Shown here: positions 8,045 through 16,203 of the stretch, piece by piece
Numbering within the stretch: position 1 is the first letter of the stretch
How the letters are laid out: each line of letters starts with the position of its first letter
From: Streptomyces sp. NBC_01591
Lineage (GTDB): Bacteria > Actinomycetota > Actinomycetes > Streptomycetales > Streptomycetaceae
Assembly (NCBI RefSeq): GCF_035918155.1
Contig: NZ_CP109327.1
Span: 930,001-994,000, forward strand
Direction: 5' to 3'
DNA: 64,000 nt
Made by a program: the position numbers and the translations under genes
Notes under the pieces: model-generated
The model's input: only the letters and a program-made list of their open reading frames with translations
Told to the model about the DNA's origin: nothing
The model's database searches: none

Positions 8045-9259
8045 CTACCGGCCGCTGAACGTCTCGGCCGCCCGGCGGGCGCCATGACCGGTGGCCCCGG
8101 GCCGGTCGAGGCCGTCGGCGGCCGTCCGGCGCAGGGCGAGCGCGGCGATGTCGTCGCGCCGCACGCCTCCGGAGAAGGCGTCGAGGTCGGCGTTGAGCGC
8201 CTCCAGCACCTCGTACGGCGCCCGCTCCGCCCAGCGGCCCAGCCGGGCATCCAAGGGATAGAAGGCGCCGGACGCGTCGCGTGCCTCGGTGACCCCGTCG
8301 GTACAGATCAGCAGCGTGGCACCCGGCGGGAAGTCCAGCCACTCGGCGGCCCTCGCCTCACGGCTGAGTTCCGCCAGGCCCAGCGGAACGGAGGTGCGGC
8401 GCAGCGGAACGGCACCGGCCACGCCGTCGTGCAGCAGCCGGGGCGACAGATGGCCGCAGTTGACGGCCTGGGCCCGGTCGCTCCCGTCGAAGCCGAGCAC
8501 CAGGGCGGTGACGAAGCGCTCGGCCTCCCCCGTCTGGGCGGAGAACACGTTGTGCCTGGCGACCGCGTCCTCCAGGGAATCGACCACACCCGTCAGGGTG
8601 GGCTCGCGAATGGCCGCCTCCCGGAACGCTCCGAGCACGGCGAAGCCTGCCCCGATCGCGGCGAGGCCCTTGCCCTGGACGTCCCCGATGATCACCCGGG
8701 TTCCGTAGGGCGACTGGACGACCTCGTAGATGTCGCCGCCGACCAGACGGTCCTCCTCGATCGGCGTATAGATGCCGTGGGCGAGGATCTGGTCGGTCAG
8801 GATGGGCAGCGGGCGCAGGATCTGGCGCTGGAGCGCGACGGCGGCGGAGCGCAGCCTGGCAATCTGCGTGGCGTGGCGGATCCGCAGCGCGCAGGCGCCG
8901 ATCCCCAGGCAACAGGCCAGCACGGTGACGACGACGCCTGTGACGACGTCCCAGAACATGCCGTCGGACACCAGATGCGAGCCGACGACGACGATCATGA
9001 TCAAGACGGACACGCCCACGGTCTGCCGGATCGTTCCGAAGACCGAGACGAGCGCGGGCACGACCACCAGCAGCGGTACGAGGCGCAGGTCCTCACCGGT
9101 CCGGAGATCCAGCAGGACGACCAGGGCCGTCAGCAGGGCCAGTCCGCCGAACAGCGCGGGGTTCCCGACCCGTGGCGCGCGAACGGCCGCCTCCCCCGCG
9201 TCCGTCCCAGGGAGCGCCGCTCCACGCGTCGCAAGCTGGCGCTGAGGCCCGAACGTCAC
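8045..9259 (-). CDS. Membrane-anchored SpoIIE/PP2C-type serine phosphatase
   Basis: 404 residues from GTG 9259, chosen for GGGAGGAG six bases upstream; the open frame extends further to 9481 without support. Residues about 30-125 hold four or five hydrophobic segments (FGGLALLTALVVLL onward). A linker helix follows, then a PP2C domain with the metal-binding signatures GGDIYE, IGDVQGKG, CTDGVTEAR and RRDDIAAL all present, so it should be active. Such enzymes dephosphorylate anti-anti-sigma factors in partner-switching modules. The membrane part suggests sensing at the envelope. The upstream region carries repeated GGGACCTTCGGC motifs. Confidence 0.88.
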   Translation of the reverse strand: MTFGPQRQLATRGAALPGTDAGEAAVRAPRVGNPALFGGLALLTALVVLLDLRTGEDLRLVPLLVVVPALVSVFGTIRQTVGVSVLIMIVVVGSHLVSDGMFWDVVTGVVVTVLACCLGIGACALRIRHATQIARLRSAAVALQRQILRPLPILTDQILAHGIYTPIEEDRLVGGDIYEVVQSPYGTRVIIGDVQGKGLAAIGAGFAVLGAFREAAIREPTLTGVVDSLEDAVARHNVFSAQTGEAERFVTALVLGFDGSDRAQAVNCGHLSPRLLHDGVAGAVPLRRTSVPLGLAELSREARAAEWLDFPPGATLLICTDGVTEARDASGAFYPLDARLGRWAERAPYEVLEALNADLDAFSGGVRRDDIAALALRRTAADGLDRPGATGHGARRAAETFSGR

Positions 9260-9360
9260 GGCCGACTCCTCCCGGGACCTGCCGGCCCGGTGCCGGCGTT
9301 CCCTCCGAGTGCACCCGGCCCCTCGGGGCAGCACACGAGGCTTAGGGCCCCTCGGGCCGC

Positions 9361-9372
9361 GCCGAAGGTCCC
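9361..9372. promoter_or_regulatory. GGGACCTTCGGC motif upstream of phosphatase gene
   Basis: GCCGAAGGTCCC, a third copy of the motif that also makes up both arms of the hairpin at 9383-9431. It lies about 100 bp upstream of the phosphatase start. It may be a regulator site, possibly of the dormancy-regulator (DevR/OsdR) type. That comparison is from memory and uncertain. Confidence 0.3.
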
Positions 9373-9382
9373 GACCCGGAAG

Positions 9383-9431
9383 GCGGCAGGGACCTTCGGC
9401 CCGCAACTGCCGGGCCGAAGGTCCCTGCCGC
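9383..9431 (-). terminator. Strong terminator after acetyltransferase gene
   Basis: A 21-bp perfect stem with a 7-base loop (CAACTGC); the arms carry GGGACCTTCGGCCC and its complement. It begins four bases after the stop of the acetyltransferase gene, so it ends that operon on the minus strand. The same arms may double as regulatory sites for the phosphatase gene downstream. Confidence 0.8.
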
Positions 9432-9434
9432 GGG

Positions 9435-10211
9435 TCAGCGCACGACTGCCGCGCGGGCCTCGCGCTCGCCGCGGACGCCACCGGGTCCCGGCAGGCGCGC
9501 CGGCAGCGGTTCCGGTACGAGCGCCGAGAGGAAGGACGTCCGGCGGCGGAGCTCGAATCCCAGGGATTCGTAGAGCCGGACGGCGTTGGTGTTGGAGGCG
9601 GAAGCGTGCAGGAACGCCGTTTCGCCGCGCTGCCCGATCTCGTGGGCGACGGCGCGCACGAGCCCGGTGCCGAGCCCCTGACCGCGTACGGACTCGTCCG
9701 TGCAGACAGCGCTGATCTCGGTCCAGCCCGGCAGGCGCAGCCGTTCGCCGGCCATGGCGACGAGCACCCCCTCGCGCCGTACCCCGAGGTAGGTGCCGAG
9801 CTCGACGGTGCGGGACAGGAACGGCCCCGGCCGGGTGCGCTCGACCAGGGCCATCATGTCGGGCACATCCGCGGGTCCGAGCCGTACGGCCTCGGGGAAC
9901 GGCGCCGTCGCGACGCCGGCGTCGACGAGCTGGACGCCCTCGGCCCGGAAGACGACCTCCCAGTCGTCCGGCGGCGGCTCGCGGAAGGCGGTGATGGTGA
10001 CGGCGCCACCGGGTCCGGCGAGCGCCGCCGCGTCGTCCCAGTCCCCGGCCTTCGGGTCGTCCGGGACCGCGACCCACGGGGCCACGTCCGCCGGGTAGCG
10101 CAGGATACGGCCACGGCGCTCGGCGAAATGGGCGTGCGGGCCGGTCAGCGCGGCGCGGACCGGGCTGTCCAGCGGGTGCACATCACCGGCGGCGGCATAC
10201 GGCGCGCTCAC
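9435..10211 (-). CDS. GNAT family N-acetyltransferase
   Basis: 258 residues. The C-terminal half is a GNAT domain: substrate strand GERLRLPGWTEISAVCTDES, then the acetyl-CoA loop VRGQGLGTGL, and NTNAVRLYESLGFE as the last conserved helix. The N-terminal half (to about residue 115) is the less conserved lobe seen in FR47-like Streptomyces enzymes. The substrate is unknown. Its ATG overlaps the stop of the upstream oxidoreductase (ATGA), so the two are coupled. Confidence 0.85.
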   Translation of the reverse strand: MSAPYAAAGDVHPLDSPVRAALTGPHAHFAERRGRILRYPADVAPWVAVPDDPKAGDWDDAAALAGPGGAVTITAFREPPPDDWEVVFRAEGVQLVDAGVATAPFPEAVRLGPADVPDMMALVERTRPGPFLSRTVELGTYLGVRREGVLVAMAGERLRLPGWTEISAVCTDESVRGQGLGTGLVRAVAHEIGQRGETAFLHASASNTNAVRLYESLGFELRRRTSFLSALVPEPLPARLPGPGGVRGEREARAAVVR

Positions 10212-11128
10212 GCGACCACCTCGATCACGATCTTGCCGAGGGTGTGGCCGTTCTCCACGGCGCGCAGCGCGTCTCCCGCCCCGGAGAGCGGAAACGCCCG
10301 GTTCACATGGGTCCGCAGGGCGCCGGTGACGACGAGGTCCGCCACCTCGTCGAGGACCGCCGCGGTGCGGGCCCGCTCGACGGCCGCCCCGCCGAGCTCC
10401 ACGGCCAGCGGCTTGCCCCCGGCGCTGATCAGTGCGGCCGGGTCCGCGAGCAGCGGGGCCACGGCCCTCAGGGTGTCGCCGCCGACCAGGTCGAAGACGG
10501 CGTCCACGCCGTCGGGGGCCGCCGCCCGCACCCGGTCGGCGAGTCCGGGGCCGGATGCGACGTGCACCGCACCGAGCGACTCGACGAAGTCCTTCTTGGC
10601 CGCGCTCGCGGCGCCGATGACCTGGACGCCGGCATGCCGGGCGAGCTGCACGGCCGCGGTTCCCACACCGCCCCCGGCCCCGGTGATCAGCAGCGTCGAG
10701 CCGGGGGCGAGGCCGAGCTGGCGCACGCCGTCGTACGCGGTGGCGGCCGCGACCGGCAGTACCGCCGCGTCCGTGAACGAGAGCCCGGCCGGCTTGTGCG
10801 CGGTCACGGCGACGGGCAGCAGCGTGTACTCGGCGTACCCGCCGGTCACCGGGTTGCCGAAGACCTCGTCCCCGATCGCGAACCCTTCGACGTCCGGGCC
10901 GATGGCCTCGACGACTCCGGCGGCCTCGCTGCCTAGGACGGTGGGAAAGGGCTGCGACTCGCTGCCGGGCCTGATGTACCCCGTGCGCAGCTTCCAGTCG
11001 ACCGGGTTGACCCCGGCCGCCCGAACCGCGACGAGCAGCTCACCTGGGCCCGGCACCGGCACGTCCTGCTCGATGAGGGCCTCCACCTCCGGTCCGCCGT
11101 TGCGGGTGAACACGTACGCCTTGGGCAT
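10208..11128 (-). CDS. Zinc-free NADP-dependent quinone oxidoreductase
   Basis: 306 residues, medium-chain reductase of the quinone oxidoreductase (zeta-crystallin) branch. The N-terminal GroES-like domain has AAGVNPVDWKLRTGY in place of zinc ligands. The Rossmann loop is GAGGGVGTAAVQLAR. It ends with the family-typical ENGHTLGKIVIEV. Likely reduces quinones or enones with NADPH. First gene of a two-gene operon with the acetyltransferase. The 130 bp upstream shows no clear regulator site. Confidence 0.9.
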   Translation of the reverse strand: MPKAYVFTRNGGPEVEALIEQDVPVPGPGELLVAVRAAGVNPVDWKLRTGYIRPGSESQPFPTVLGSEAAGVVEAIGPDVEGFAIGDEVFGNPVTGGYAEYTLLPVAVTAHKPAGLSFTDAAVLPVAAATAYDGVRQLGLAPGSTLLITGAGGGVGTAAVQLARHAGVQVIGAASAAKKDFVESLGAVHVASGPGLADRVRAAAPDGVDAVFDLVGGDTLRAVAPLLADPAALISAGGKPLAVELGGAAVERARTAAVLDEVADLVVTGALRTHVNRAFPLSGAGDALRAVENGHTLGKIVIEVVA

Positions 11129-11258
11129 GAGCTCCCTCTCTCCTGTTCACGGCACCGGCGGGCGGGCCGGTCACCGATCGTCACAGCAGCAGGAAGGCCT
11201 TCGTCCGGGCACGTATTCCCCGGGGGCGGTGTGTTCATCGGGCCGCAATGATTCGGGG

Positions 11259-12005
11259 TCAGCGCTTGAGGCTCTTCATCAGGTCGCGCATGTCGCTGAT
11301 CATCGCGGACTGGTACGGGGACAGATCAGAGGCGTCCGGCCCGTCATCCGACGGCGGCTCGCCCCGGTCGCTGTTGTACTGCGTGTAGGCGGGGAGACTC
11401 AGCGAGAGGACCGCGCCGCCCTCCAGGACCCGCAGTTCCGCGTTGCCGTCGTCCTGTGTCAGCGCGTACGCGCTGTCGCCGAGGTTCGGCACCTCCTCCA
11501 CCTTCACATCGGCATCGACACCGGAATCGGTCAGCCCGCGCATCGCCTCGAATTCGGCTGCCGGATCGGACCGCTTGTGCAGCGCCACGGTGATTCCGAC
11601 GGAGTACTCGATGTGCCAGCGGCTCCTGATCGACTTCTTCGCGGCCGGGGACCGAAAGGAGAAGAGGCACTTCACCCGGTCCAGGGCCGGATCGCTCAGG
11701 AGCTCGGATTCGATCCCGGGGGTGGCCTCCTTCGGCGCTATCGCCGCGCCCAGCGCCTTCAGCCGCACGGTCGGGCACGGGTCCCCGTTCAGCCGGTACC
11801 CGTGCATGTCCGGCTTCCGGTCGCCTACCGGGTACAGGTACAACGCACCTGCCCACACGGCCGAGGCCACCACGGCTCCGCTCAGCGCCCACCACCACGG
11901 GCGGCGTGGCCGTGGTTCCCGCGTGGGTTTCCGGTCGAAGTCGCCCACCACCTCGCCCATGCCGACCGCACCGAACTCGCCCACCATCTCCGGCTCGGAA
12001 ATCAC
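11259..12005 (-). CDS. Hypothetical single-pass membrane protein
   Basis: About 248 residues from GTG 12005 (GAGGGGG five bases upstream); the open frame extends to 12098. Residues 1-35 are cytosolic and basic near RKPTREPRPRRP. One membrane helix follows (WWWALSGAVVASAVWAGALY). The rest is an exported domain of about 180 residues with Cys residues at NGDPCPT and VKCLFSF, which could form a disulphide. I do not recognise the family; similar orphan proteins are common in Streptomyces. No operon partner. Confidence 0.65.
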   Translation of the reverse strand: MISEPEMVGEFGAVGMGEVVGDFDRKPTREPRPRRPWWWALSGAVVASAVWAGALYLYPVGDRKPDMHGYRLNGDPCPTVRLKALGAAIAPKEATPGIESELLSDPALDRVKCLFSFRSPAAKKSIRSRWHIEYSVGITVALHKRSDPAAEFEAMRGLTDSGVDADVKVEEVPNLGDSAYALTQDDGNAELRVLEGGAVLSLSLPAYTQYNSDRGEPPSDDGPDASDLSPYQSAMISDMRDLMKSLKR

Positions 12006-12224
12006 CCATGCCCCCTCGGCCGCACCATCCGTCCACCACATGATGGTCCACATGCCGACCGCGGGTCCCGAAGACGCTGCACGGGAGCGGGTTCCCATCC
12101 GTGCGGACGCGCCGTCCGACCGCTCGGCGGAGCTGCGAAGATGTCACGGCCCCACTGATGCGCGTCGTCTGGGGCCGGGCTTCGGTGACAACGGACGCGC
12201 GGTGCACGGGCAGGGGGAAAACAC

Positions 12225-12680
12225 ATGGGAGCGTCGGGCGCCGTGGTGCGGCGTGGGCTGCTGTTCGGTATCCGGGCCGGGGCGATCCCGGCCGGGATCT
12301 GCGCCGTGCTGTGGGCGGTGATCGCACTGGCGGGACTGTTCGGAGGGCCGGTGGGAAGCACCTTCGAGAAGCCCGTGGCGGGCTCCGTCGCCGTGCTGGG
12401 TTCCCTGGCGGTGGGGGCGTTACTGGGCCTGGTGACGGGCGTGGTGCTGGCATTCGTTCCCCCACGCGTGCTCGCGTCCGCTCCCCTGCGCGGTCTGACG
12501 TGTTTCGTGGTGGGGACGACGCTGTCCGCGGGTGAGGTGGTGGTGATGGACGTGTCGTCCGAGGGCGGCTACGGACCCGTCATCCTGGCCGTACTGGCCA
12601 TGCCGGTGGTGGGAGCCGTCACCGCTGCGCGCAGCCGGTCCATCGCGGCTGTACGCCTGGGCTCCGCGGACCGGGCGTGA
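12225..12680 (+). CDS. Hypothetical membrane protein with a TTA codon
   Basis: 151 residues, four predicted hydrophobic helices (around 14-40, 50-75, 85-105, 115-135). GGGGG lies seven bases before the ATG. The Leu codon at 12420-12422 is TTA, the codon read only by the bldA tRNA in Streptomyces, so translation should depend on bldA and be developmentally delayed. Family not recognised. It is divergent from the preceding membrane protein across about 220 bp. Confidence 0.65.
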   Translation: MGASGAVVRRGLLFGIRAGAIPAGICAVLWAVIALAGLFGGPVGSTFEKPVAGSVAVLGSLAVGALLGLVTGVVLAFVPPRVLASAPLRGLTCFVVGTTLSAGEVVVMDVSSEGGYGPVILAVLAMPVVGAVTAARSRSIAAVRLGSADRA

Positions 12681-13043
12681 GGCGGCGGAGCGACGGGGCC
12701 GGTCCTCCGGCCGCAGTCGCCGTCCCTCTCCCGAACATGCGGCGTCGAAGTCGGCACACCGTCGATTTCGACTCAACTACCGCTGGATATGCGCCGGTCG
12801 GTCCCCATTGCCCCGTCGGCTGTGGCAGTCTGGTGAGCGACCGCCCCACCGGGCTCCCCCGTACCGGTGGGGCGGTTCTGCTGTCCCGCGCGCCCGACCC
12901 GCAGGGGATACGACGCGGGATCACGACGATTCCTGGCCAATAGCTGCCGTGTGACCTGACCAACTCCCGTTATTTCGCATGGGAACTCCCTCCCGGGGCA
13001 GGTGCATACACCTCATGGGCTACGACCAGGGGAGCGTGACGAG
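12681..13043. other. Gene-free interval with one strong hairpin
   Basis: 363 bp with no credible gene. It holds a 13-bp perfect stem (12840-12852 ACCGCCCCACCGG, 12864-12876 complement, 11-base loop), 160 bp after the membrane protein stop. It also carries the untranslated leader of the sigma factor gene. The hairpin could end a small RNA or the upstream transcript; no convincing promoter is visible. Confidence 0.5.
12840..12876 (+). terminator. Hairpin, possible terminator or small RNA end
   Basis: ACCGCCCCACCGG and CCGGTGGGGCGGT pair perfectly around GCTCCCCCGTA, followed by TCTGCTGT. It is too far from the 12680 stop to be certain what it terminates. Confidence 0.5.
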
Positions 13044-13961
13044 ATGACGGCGCACACTGCGCGGACCGCCGGTGCGGAGCGAGCGGAAAGTGCGGAGGGT
13101 GTCCGCCCGACACCGGCGGACACGTCGGCCGGGGACGTCGGCGGGCTGCCGTGGATCGAGGACGCGGGAAAGATCGCCCCTTCTGACGCGCGCGCACTGT
13201 CCAGGCTGTTCTTCGCCCGTCTCCAGGATCTGGAGGAGGGGACCCCCGCCCATCAGTACGCGCGGAACACCCTCATCGAGATGAACCTCTCCCTCGTACG
13301 GTTCGCCGCAGGACGGTTCCGCAGCCGGGGCGGCGGCGACATGGAGGACATCGTCCAGGTCGGCACCATCGGGCTGATCAAGGCCATCGACCGGTTCGAA
13401 CTCTCTCGCGAGGTCGAGTTCACCTCCTTCGCGGTCCCGTACATCACCGGGGAGATCAAACGTTTCTTCCGCGACACCACCTGGGCCGTACATGTCCCGC
13501 GCCGGCTCCAGGAGTTGCGGGTCGACATCGCCAGGACCAAGGAGTCGCTCGTCACGGAGCTCGACCGTGACCCCACCGTCCCGGAGCTCGCCGAGCATAT
13601 GGGGCTGAGCGAGGACGAGGTCACCGAGGGCATCGTGGCGGCCAACGGGTATGCGGCGGGTTCACTGGACGTGCCGGCCGATCCGTCGGAAGCGGGGCGG
13701 CGCCACGCACCGGGGCGCACCTTCGCCGATGTCCTGGGCGGTCCGGATCCCGCACTGGAGACGGTCGAGAACCTGCACGCGCTCGCGCCGCTGCTGGGGT
13801 GTCTCGACGACCGCGATCGTCGCATCATCGACATGCGTTTCGTGCAGGAGATGACACAGGCCCGGATCGGCGCGGAACTCGGCATCTCGCAGATGCACGT
13901 GTCGCGGCTGATCAGCAGGATTCTGCGGACGCTCCGCAGCGGGATGCTCGTCGAGGAGTGA
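13044..13961 (+). CDS. RNA polymerase sigma factor, SigB/SigF/SigG type
   Basis: 305 residues from ATG 13044 (MTAHTARTAG; AGGGGAG nine bases upstream), in preference to the longer frame at 13002. Region 2 is complete (NLSLVRFAAGRF, DIVQVGTIGLIKAIDRFE, FTSFAVPYITGEIKRFFRDT). Region 3 contains AEHMGLSEDEV. The region 4 HTH is TQARIGAELGISQMHVSRLI. This is the group 3 stress/development family controlled by anti-sigma factors of the RsbW type. No anti-sigma or antagonist gene is adjacent, but three SpoIIE-type proteins lie in this window. A 27-residue disordered N-terminus precedes the fold. Confidence 0.93.
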   Translation: MTAHTARTAGAERAESAEGVRPTPADTSAGDVGGLPWIEDAGKIAPSDARALSRLFFARLQDLEEGTPAHQYARNTLIEMNLSLVRFAAGRFRSRGGGDMEDIVQVGTIGLIKAIDRFELSREVEFTSFAVPYITGEIKRFFRDTTWAVHVPRRLQELRVDIARTKESLVTELDRDPTVPELAEHMGLSEDEVTEGIVAANGYAAGSLDVPADPSEAGRRHAPGRTFADVLGGPDPALETVENLHALAPLLGCLDDRDRRIIDMRFVQEMTQARIGAELGISQMHVSRLISRILRTLRSGMLVEE

Positions 13962-13966
13962 CCCCT

Positions 13967-13996
13967 GCCGGGGGCCCGAGCGCCCGGAGCCCCGGC
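13967..13996 (+). terminator. Possible terminator after sigma factor gene
   Basis: GCCGGGG and CCCCGGC, seven-base arms 16 bases apart, starting six bases after the stop. It lies between convergent genes and may act on both strands. The stem is modest. Confidence 0.4.
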
Positions 13997-14020
13997 GTCC
14001 TCGGGCCGCCGGTCGTGGGC

Positions 14021-14929
14021 TCAGTCGCCGTCCTTCTCCGGGGCACGGCCCGCGTAGTAGGTCGCGATCATGTCCTCGCCGCCGTGCCCCGCCGCCTCGG
14101 CGCGCACGAAGCGGTCGGCCGACGCCGCGACCAGGTCCAGCCGCACCCCCGACGACCGCGCCGCGTCCAGGATGAGGCGGGTGTCCTTGAGCGCGGTGGA
14201 CAGGGTGAAGCTCGGGGTGAGGTCGCCGGAGAGGACCGCGGCGGACTTGCCCTGCAGATAGGCGGAGTCCAGCGGGCCGCCCTTCATGACGTCGAGGAAC
14301 GTCTGTGGATCGATGCCCAGCCCTTCCGCGAGGTTGAGACATTCCGCGATGTTGTTGACCATGGTGATCACCCAGGTGTTGACCACGAGCTTCAGCCGCG
14401 AGGCCGCTCCCGGGGCCTCTCCTACCCAGACCGTGCGCTGCCCGATCGCGTCCAGCACGGGGTCGACCGTCGTGCGGACGGTGGAGGGACCGGAGACGAA
14501 GACCGTCAACGCGCCTTGTTCCGCGGGCTGTTTGGTGCCGGAGACCGGTGCGTCCAGATAGACCAGGCCCAGGTCCGCGGCGCGCTGGGCGAGATCGGCG
14601 GTGGCGTCGGGCCCGACCGTCGAGCTCTGGAGCAGGACCTGGCCGGCGTGCACTCCCCCGGACGCCGCGGCGAGCGCGGCGGCGACGGAGGGGCCGTCGT
14701 TGAGCATGGTGAGTACGACATCCGCACCGCGTACGGCTTCCTCGGCCGTCTCCGTGACCGTGGCACCGTCGGCGGCGAGTGGGGCCGCCTTGGACGGCGT
14801 ACGGTTCCAGGCGCGGACATCGAGTCCGGCCCGCAGGAGGCTCCGGGCCATTCCCGATCCCATGATCCCGGTACCGAGGACGGCGACGACCGGCCGCTGC
14901 GGGGTGGCGTCGGCGGCGCTCGATGTCAT
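14021..14929 (-). CDS. NAD(P)-dependent beta-hydroxyacid dehydrogenase
   Basis: 302 residues from ATG 14929 (GGGAG seven bases upstream). It belongs to the 3-hydroxyisobutyrate/6-phosphogluconate dehydrogenase family. Near the N-terminus, VLGTGIMGSGMARSLLRAG is the dinucleotide loop, followed by WNRT, which favours NADP. YLDAPVSGTKQPAEQG is the substrate-binding block, and KLVVNTWVITMVNNIAE carries the catalytic lysine. The likely reaction is oxidation or reduction of a small beta-hydroxyacid; the substrate is unknown. It starts 53 bp after the cbiZ stop and may share its transcript. Confidence 0.88.
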   Translation of the reverse strand: MTSSAADATPQRPVVAVLGTGIMGSGMARSLLRAGLDVRAWNRTPSKAAPLAADGATVTETAEEAVRGADVVLTMLNDGPSVAAALAAASGGVHAGQVLLQSSTVGPDATADLAQRAADLGLVYLDAPVSGTKQPAEQGALTVFVSGPSTVRTTVDPVLDAIGQRTVWVGEAPGAASRLKLVVNTWVITMVNNIAECLNLAEGLGIDPQTFLDVMKGGPLDSAYLQGKSAAVLSGDLTPSFTLSTALKDTRLILDAARSSGVRLDLVAASADRFVRAEAAGHGGEDMIATYYAGRAPEKDGD

Positions 14930-14982
14930 GAGGGGGCTCCCTTCGTCGGCCGCGCCGGGTCGGCTCGCGGCGCTGTGGGTTC

Positions 14983-15750
14983 TCAGGATTGCCGGAGCGC
15001 GCCTTCGAGGACGGCAGCGTGCACGGCCCTGGCGAGTCGCGCGCCCCAGCGGGAGCGCGGTCCCGCGAAGGGTTCGGCGGGGGCGGGGCCCGGGGACGGG
15101 GCGGCGATGCAGACGGCGTCCGTGGGGGTGCCGGAGCAGTCGAGACCCGCGTCCAGAAGTGCCTGGACCTTGGCCTCGGTGGCCGTGGCGACGGCGTTGA
15201 CGAGTGCGGCGTCGGAGAGCGGCGCGGGGAGGGTGACGACGATGTTGATCGTGCCCGGACGCGGCGGCCCGTCGGTGCCCTCCGCCGGGGCGGCGGCCCA
15301 GCCGCGTACGCCGAGTCCGCAAGTGGCGGTGGCCGTCACGCCCTCGTCCGCCGCGACCGTGTACGCGGTCACGTCGGCGGCCGTCATCAGCCCGGCACCG
15401 GGTCCGGTGAGGTGTTCGGCGGCGGCGATCTCGGCGAGGTGCCGGTCGGGGTCCAGGCGCGGATAGCCGCCGGGCACCTGGGCGTTGAGGATCCAGTCGC
15501 GCGGGCCGATGCCGCCGCCGAGCACGGCGCTGCCGCAGACCCGCCACCCCGGCCCGAGCCGCCACACCAGATGGTGCAGGTCCGCACCGTCCTCGCGCCG
15601 GGCCAGCAGTTCACCGCGCTGTTCGGGCAGCCGGCTGCGTACGGAACGGATGGGGCACCCCCGGTGGCACGGCAGGACGACGGTCGGCAGTTGGCCCGTC
15701 GATGATATGTGCCGGGGCAGGGCACTCCCGAATGTGCTCTGCCCCGGCAC
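14983..15750 (-). CDS. cbiZ: Adenosylcobinamide amidohydrolase CbiZ
   Basis: The conserved part begins near 15650 (LLARREDGADLHHLVWRLGP). It continues with SSAVLGGGIGPRDW-like sequence (SAVLGGGIGPRDWILNAQVP), TAADVTAYTVAADEGVTATA and GTINIVVTLPAPLSDAALVN, the CbiZ signature blocks. The enzyme removes aminopropanol from adenosylcobinamide in corrinoid salvage. The start is unclear. GTG 15750 is the only standard start upstream, but it lies inside a hairpin and adds about 35 unconserved residues. No ATG or GTG lies nearer the conserved region, so a rare start codon is possible. Confidence 0.8.
   Translation of the reverse strand: MPGQSTFGSALPRHISSTGQLPTVVLPCHRGCPIRSVRSRLPEQRGELLARREDGADLHHLVWRLGPGWRVCGSAVLGGGIGPRDWILNAQVPGGYPRLDPDRHLAEIAAAEHLTGPGAGLMTAADVTAYTVAADEGVTATATCGLGVRGWAAAPAEGTDGPPRPGTINIVVTLPAPLSDAALVNAVATATEAKVQALLDAGLDCSGTPTDAVCIAAPSPGPAPAEPFAGPRSRWGARLARAVHAAVLEGALRQS
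15709..15750 (-). terminator. Hairpin between chimeric pseudogene and cbiZ
   Basis: GTGCCGGGGCAG and CTGCCCCGGCAC pair perfectly (12 bp), with an 18-base loop that can pair further (GCAC with GTGC). It lies seven bases beyond the stop of the chimeric remnant and probably ended the original iminopeptidase transcript. Confidence 0.65.
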
Positions 15751-15756
15751 GGGCAG

Positions 15757-16203
15757 TCAGGACTCGTCGCGGGCCATGGCGATCAGCCGGTCCAGCACGG
15801 CGGCGTCGGCGCGCACCCCGTCGTGGGCGTAGGCGTCGGTCACCCAGGTGCGCAGACCGCGGACCGCGTCCGCGGTGGCGAGGGACTGCTCGCGCTCGAC
15901 GTACATGTCGTCGTGGTAGACGGCAGCGACGACGGGGACCTCGTTGGCGGCGAGCCGGTCCAGGTCGTAGAGGGCGGGCCACTCGGTGCGGGCGGCGAGG
16001 GCCTCGGCGGCGGCGCGCAGCTCACATCCGATTTCCGCGAGCGGAACCGTCAACCGACCTGTGCCGGGCCCGACTTCGAGCACCCTGCTGTGCGGGGTGA
16101 GACCGGCCGGAGTCACGATTCCGGCGACCAGCTCCGACGGATAGCGCGGGCGCATCCGGTCGTAGAGCTCGGCGTCCTCGTCGTAATGTGCCGCGCGACG
16201 CGT
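15757..16203 (-). pseudogene. Chimeric remnant: methyltransferase N-part joined to iminopeptidase C-part
   Basis: The open frame from the upstream TGA (16204-16206) encodes about 148 residues in two unrelated halves. The first reads AHYDEDAELYDRMRPRYP then VLEVGPGTGRLTVPLAE, the start and SAM-binding motif I of a class I methyltransferase. From about 16020 on it reads ARTEWPALYDLDRLAANEVP, DDMYVE and VRGLRTWVTDAYAHDG, the C-terminal end of an actinobacterial prolyl aminopeptidase (alpha/beta hydrolase). Neither enzyme is complete: the methyltransferase lacks motifs II onward, and the peptidase lacks its nucleophile domain. The only ATG (16155) is internal to the methyltransferase homology. 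An in-frame deletion joining two genes explains this. Confidence 0.75.

Noticed and set aside
14021..15565. Single 514-codon frame spanning the dehydrogenase and cbiZ
   Set aside because: The upstream part is an Arg-rich shadow of cbiZ. The dehydrogenase has its own ATG and ribosome site at 14929.
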